The notes under the pieces were generated by a model. It was not told the origin of the DNA, did no database searches, and saw only the letters and a program-made list of their open reading frames with translations. Source: Planococcus versutus (GTDB lineage Bacteria; Bacillota; Bacilli; Bacillales_A; Planococcaceae). Taken from it: DNA of 64,000 nucleotides. Numbering within the stretch: position 1 is the stretch's first letter; each line of letters opens with the position of its first letter. Where the stretch lies: contig NZ_CP016540.2 in NCBI RefSeq assembly GCF_001186155.3, forward strand, positions 248,001-312,000, given 5' to 3'. Shown piece by piece: positions 62,758 to 64,000 of this stretch. A program made the translations under genes and the position numbers.

Positions 62758-63311
62758 GATTGTGGAGCGTGAATTTCCCAAGATAACTTTAAGGCACCCG
62801 CTAAATAGTCAGCAGCTTCTTGAGCTTTGAAATCGTCGACGATAAATGCAGAATGATTTAATGAATAAATACTTTGTCTTTCGAGAAATAAGGTTTTAAT
62901 ATCTTCAAGAGAACGATCTTTTAGTAAAGGTCGATTATCCGCGAGAAGCTGAACGCGTTCTTTCCAGGACTCCCATGAAATATCAAGAAATAAAACAATA
63001 CAATTTGTCATGCAAATATCTTGAATTTCTTTTTGCAAAAAAGCACCCCCGCCAACAGAAATAACGTTGAGTGGTTGTTGACTGTATTTTACAATCAAAT
63101 CTTTTTCTTTGGCTCGAAAAGTTGGTTCACCATAGAGTCTAAAAATTTGAGAAATCGGCATGGCAAATTCTTTTTCAATTTCCACGTCGATATCAACAAA
63201 GTTACGATAAAGTCTTTGCGCCAGCAATTGACCGACAGTTGTTTTTCCAGCTCCCATAAAGCCAATGCAGACGATGCTTTTTTCACGGATAGATAAACCG
63301 AAGTTCCTCAT
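62751..63311 (-). CDS. aroK: Shikimate kinase
   Basis: This 186-aa P-loop kinase has the Walker A GFMGAGKTTVG, the shikimate-binding DIDVEIE and adjacent Arg in PTFRAKEKD, VGGGAFL, and LADNRPLL. It makes shikimate 3-phosphate in the aromatic amino acid route, the pathway that also feeds trpE. AAGAGG precedes the ATG. It is monocistronic. Confidence 0.93.
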   Translation of the reverse strand: MRNFGLSIREKSIVCIGFMGAGKTTVGQLLAQRLYRNFVDIDVEIEKEFAMPISQIFRLYGEPTFRAKEKDLIVKYSQQPLNVISVGGGAFLQKEIQDICMTNCIVLFLDISWESWKERVQLLADNRPLLKDRSLEDIKTLFLERQSIYSLNHSAFIVDDFKAQEAADYLAGALKLSWEIHAPQST

Positions 63312-63442
63312 GGACAGCCTCTTTTCTTTAGTAAGGGTTAATGGGGTCTATCGTTTACTTTACCTTAACCATATTGAAAATTCACGGAGATTATTGAAGA
63401 GATAAAAGTATCAAAAAATAAAATCCATTCAGGGGTGATTTA

Positions 63443-64000
63443 ATGGTAGCCAGCTATTTGCTAACAGGTTCATATGCATCTAAATCAGAACCAGGAATTA
63501 AACTATGGGAACTGGATAATATCACGGGAGAATTAACAGAACTAATCGGCATAGCGGGCATCGAACGACCCTCTTTTATTGCTGTTCATCCCAATGGCAC
63601 AAGCTTTGTAGCTACGAGTGAAGTAGGAAACGGTGAATTAGTGAGTTATTGGGTTCATCCTGTTGCTAAAAAAATGGTTGAAATCAATCGCCAACGTTCA
63701 AATGGAGACCATCCGGCGCACGTTACAATCGATGAAACGGGTCAATGGTTGTTATCGACGACGTATTCAGGAGCCACGATTAATGTTTACCCGCTTCATG
63801 CAGATGGCGCAATTGGAGAAATAGCGTTTTCAGTAAAGCATCACGGCTCTGGTCCAAACCAGGATCGGCAAGATGCAGCACATCCGCATTCAATTATCCA
63901 AGTTCCGGGTAAAAACTTGTTTTTAGTATCCGATTTAGGAAATGATACCATTTCTACGTACAAACTAAATTCTGATACGGGTGAGCTAACGCTACAATAT
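63443..64000 (+). CDS. Lactonase family protein, 7-bladed beta-propeller (6-phosphogluconolactonase type), truncated by window end
   Basis: The frame is open from ATG 63443 to the end of the window, 186 codons. AGGGGTG precedes the start. Repeating beta-propeller strands such as PSFIAVHPNGTSFVATSEVG, DHPAHVTIDETGQWLLSTTY and QDRQDAAHPHSIIQVPGKN match the YbhE/YkgB lactonase family. Such enzymes hydrolyse 6-phosphogluconolactone in the pentose phosphate pathway. The rest lies outside. Confidence 0.88.
   Translation, partial: MVASYLLTGSYASKSEPGIKLWELDNITGELTELIGIAGIERPSFIAVHPNGTSFVATSEVGNGELVSYWVHPVAKKMVEINRQRSNGDHPAHVTIDETGQWLLSTTYSGATINVYPLHADGAIGEIAFSVKHHGSGPNQDRQDAAHPHSIIQVPGKNLFLVSDLGNDTISTYKLNSDTGELTLQY

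Overview
The window is a 64 kb stretch of ordinary chromosome from an AT-rich, low-GC Gram-positive bacterium, most probably a member of the Planococcaceae (Planococcus or a close relative) within the Bacillales. This is inferred from strong GGAGG-type ribosome binding sites, a T-box leader, a guanine riboswitch, an intracellular subtilisin with the LIPY motif, PerR/Fur-type boxes, FetAB, DCC and YwaF/YhfK/YtxG-type genes, and GC-rich intergenic repeats of the kind scattered through Bacillales genomes. I see no rRNA, tRNA, phage, insertion sequence or CRISPR.

Layout. 0-14 kb holds small housekeeping and hypothetical genes (DUF4440, DCC oxidoreductase, GAF-STAS regulator, YfcE-type phosphoesterase, SleB-type wall hydrolase). 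It also has a tryptophan-specific T-box (UGG specifier) in front of trpE-trpG, then DDAH, GIY-YIG, hisC and YwaF. At 14.1-14.34 kb there is an unexplained leader or small-RNA-like segment ending in a strong terminator. 14.5-24.0 kb is one long hexuronate/aldonate operon: a LacI regulator with a perfect 20-bp operator, KDG kinase, an Ldh2-type dehydrogenase, a TRAP transporter, a zinc dehydrogenase, KDPG aldolase, mannonate dehydratase and a mannonate oxidoreductase. No uronate isomerase is present.

24.5-29.2 kb is an iron/flavin region. A divergent ribA-ribD-HAD phosphatase operon faces ferritin and FetAB iron-export genes across a spacer with a near-consensus Fur box and a PerR-like box. katA (43 kb) has the same box-then-promoter arrangement. 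30-38 kb contains the intracellular protease, a peptide-binding lipoprotein with an M42 peptidase, and a surface protein with two copies of a domain carrying four equally spaced histidines, next to a CopC-like protein, then MscS and YtxG. 39.3-40.0 kb is a deletion scar joining two pseudogenes.

40-64 kb carries hemY, katA, a LysM-NlpC/P60 hydrolase, acyl-CoA ligase plus thioesterase, a protein of 23-residue LSExFI repeats, fhs, a DUF4139 cluster, guanine riboswitch-xpt-pbuX, an M50-like protein that has lost its catalytic histidines, an MhqO-like dioxygenase, a 121-bp tandem palindromic repeat, proline dehydrogenase, an orphan permease, an amidase with a four-cysteine insert, aroK, and the start of a lactonase gene.

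The best candidates for undescribed biology are the four-histidine surface protein with CopC, the LSExFI repeat protein, the degenerate M50-like protein with a charged tail, the RNA-like element at 14.2 kb, and several perfect palindromes in front of genes. All functions are inferred from reading the sequence; no database search was run.
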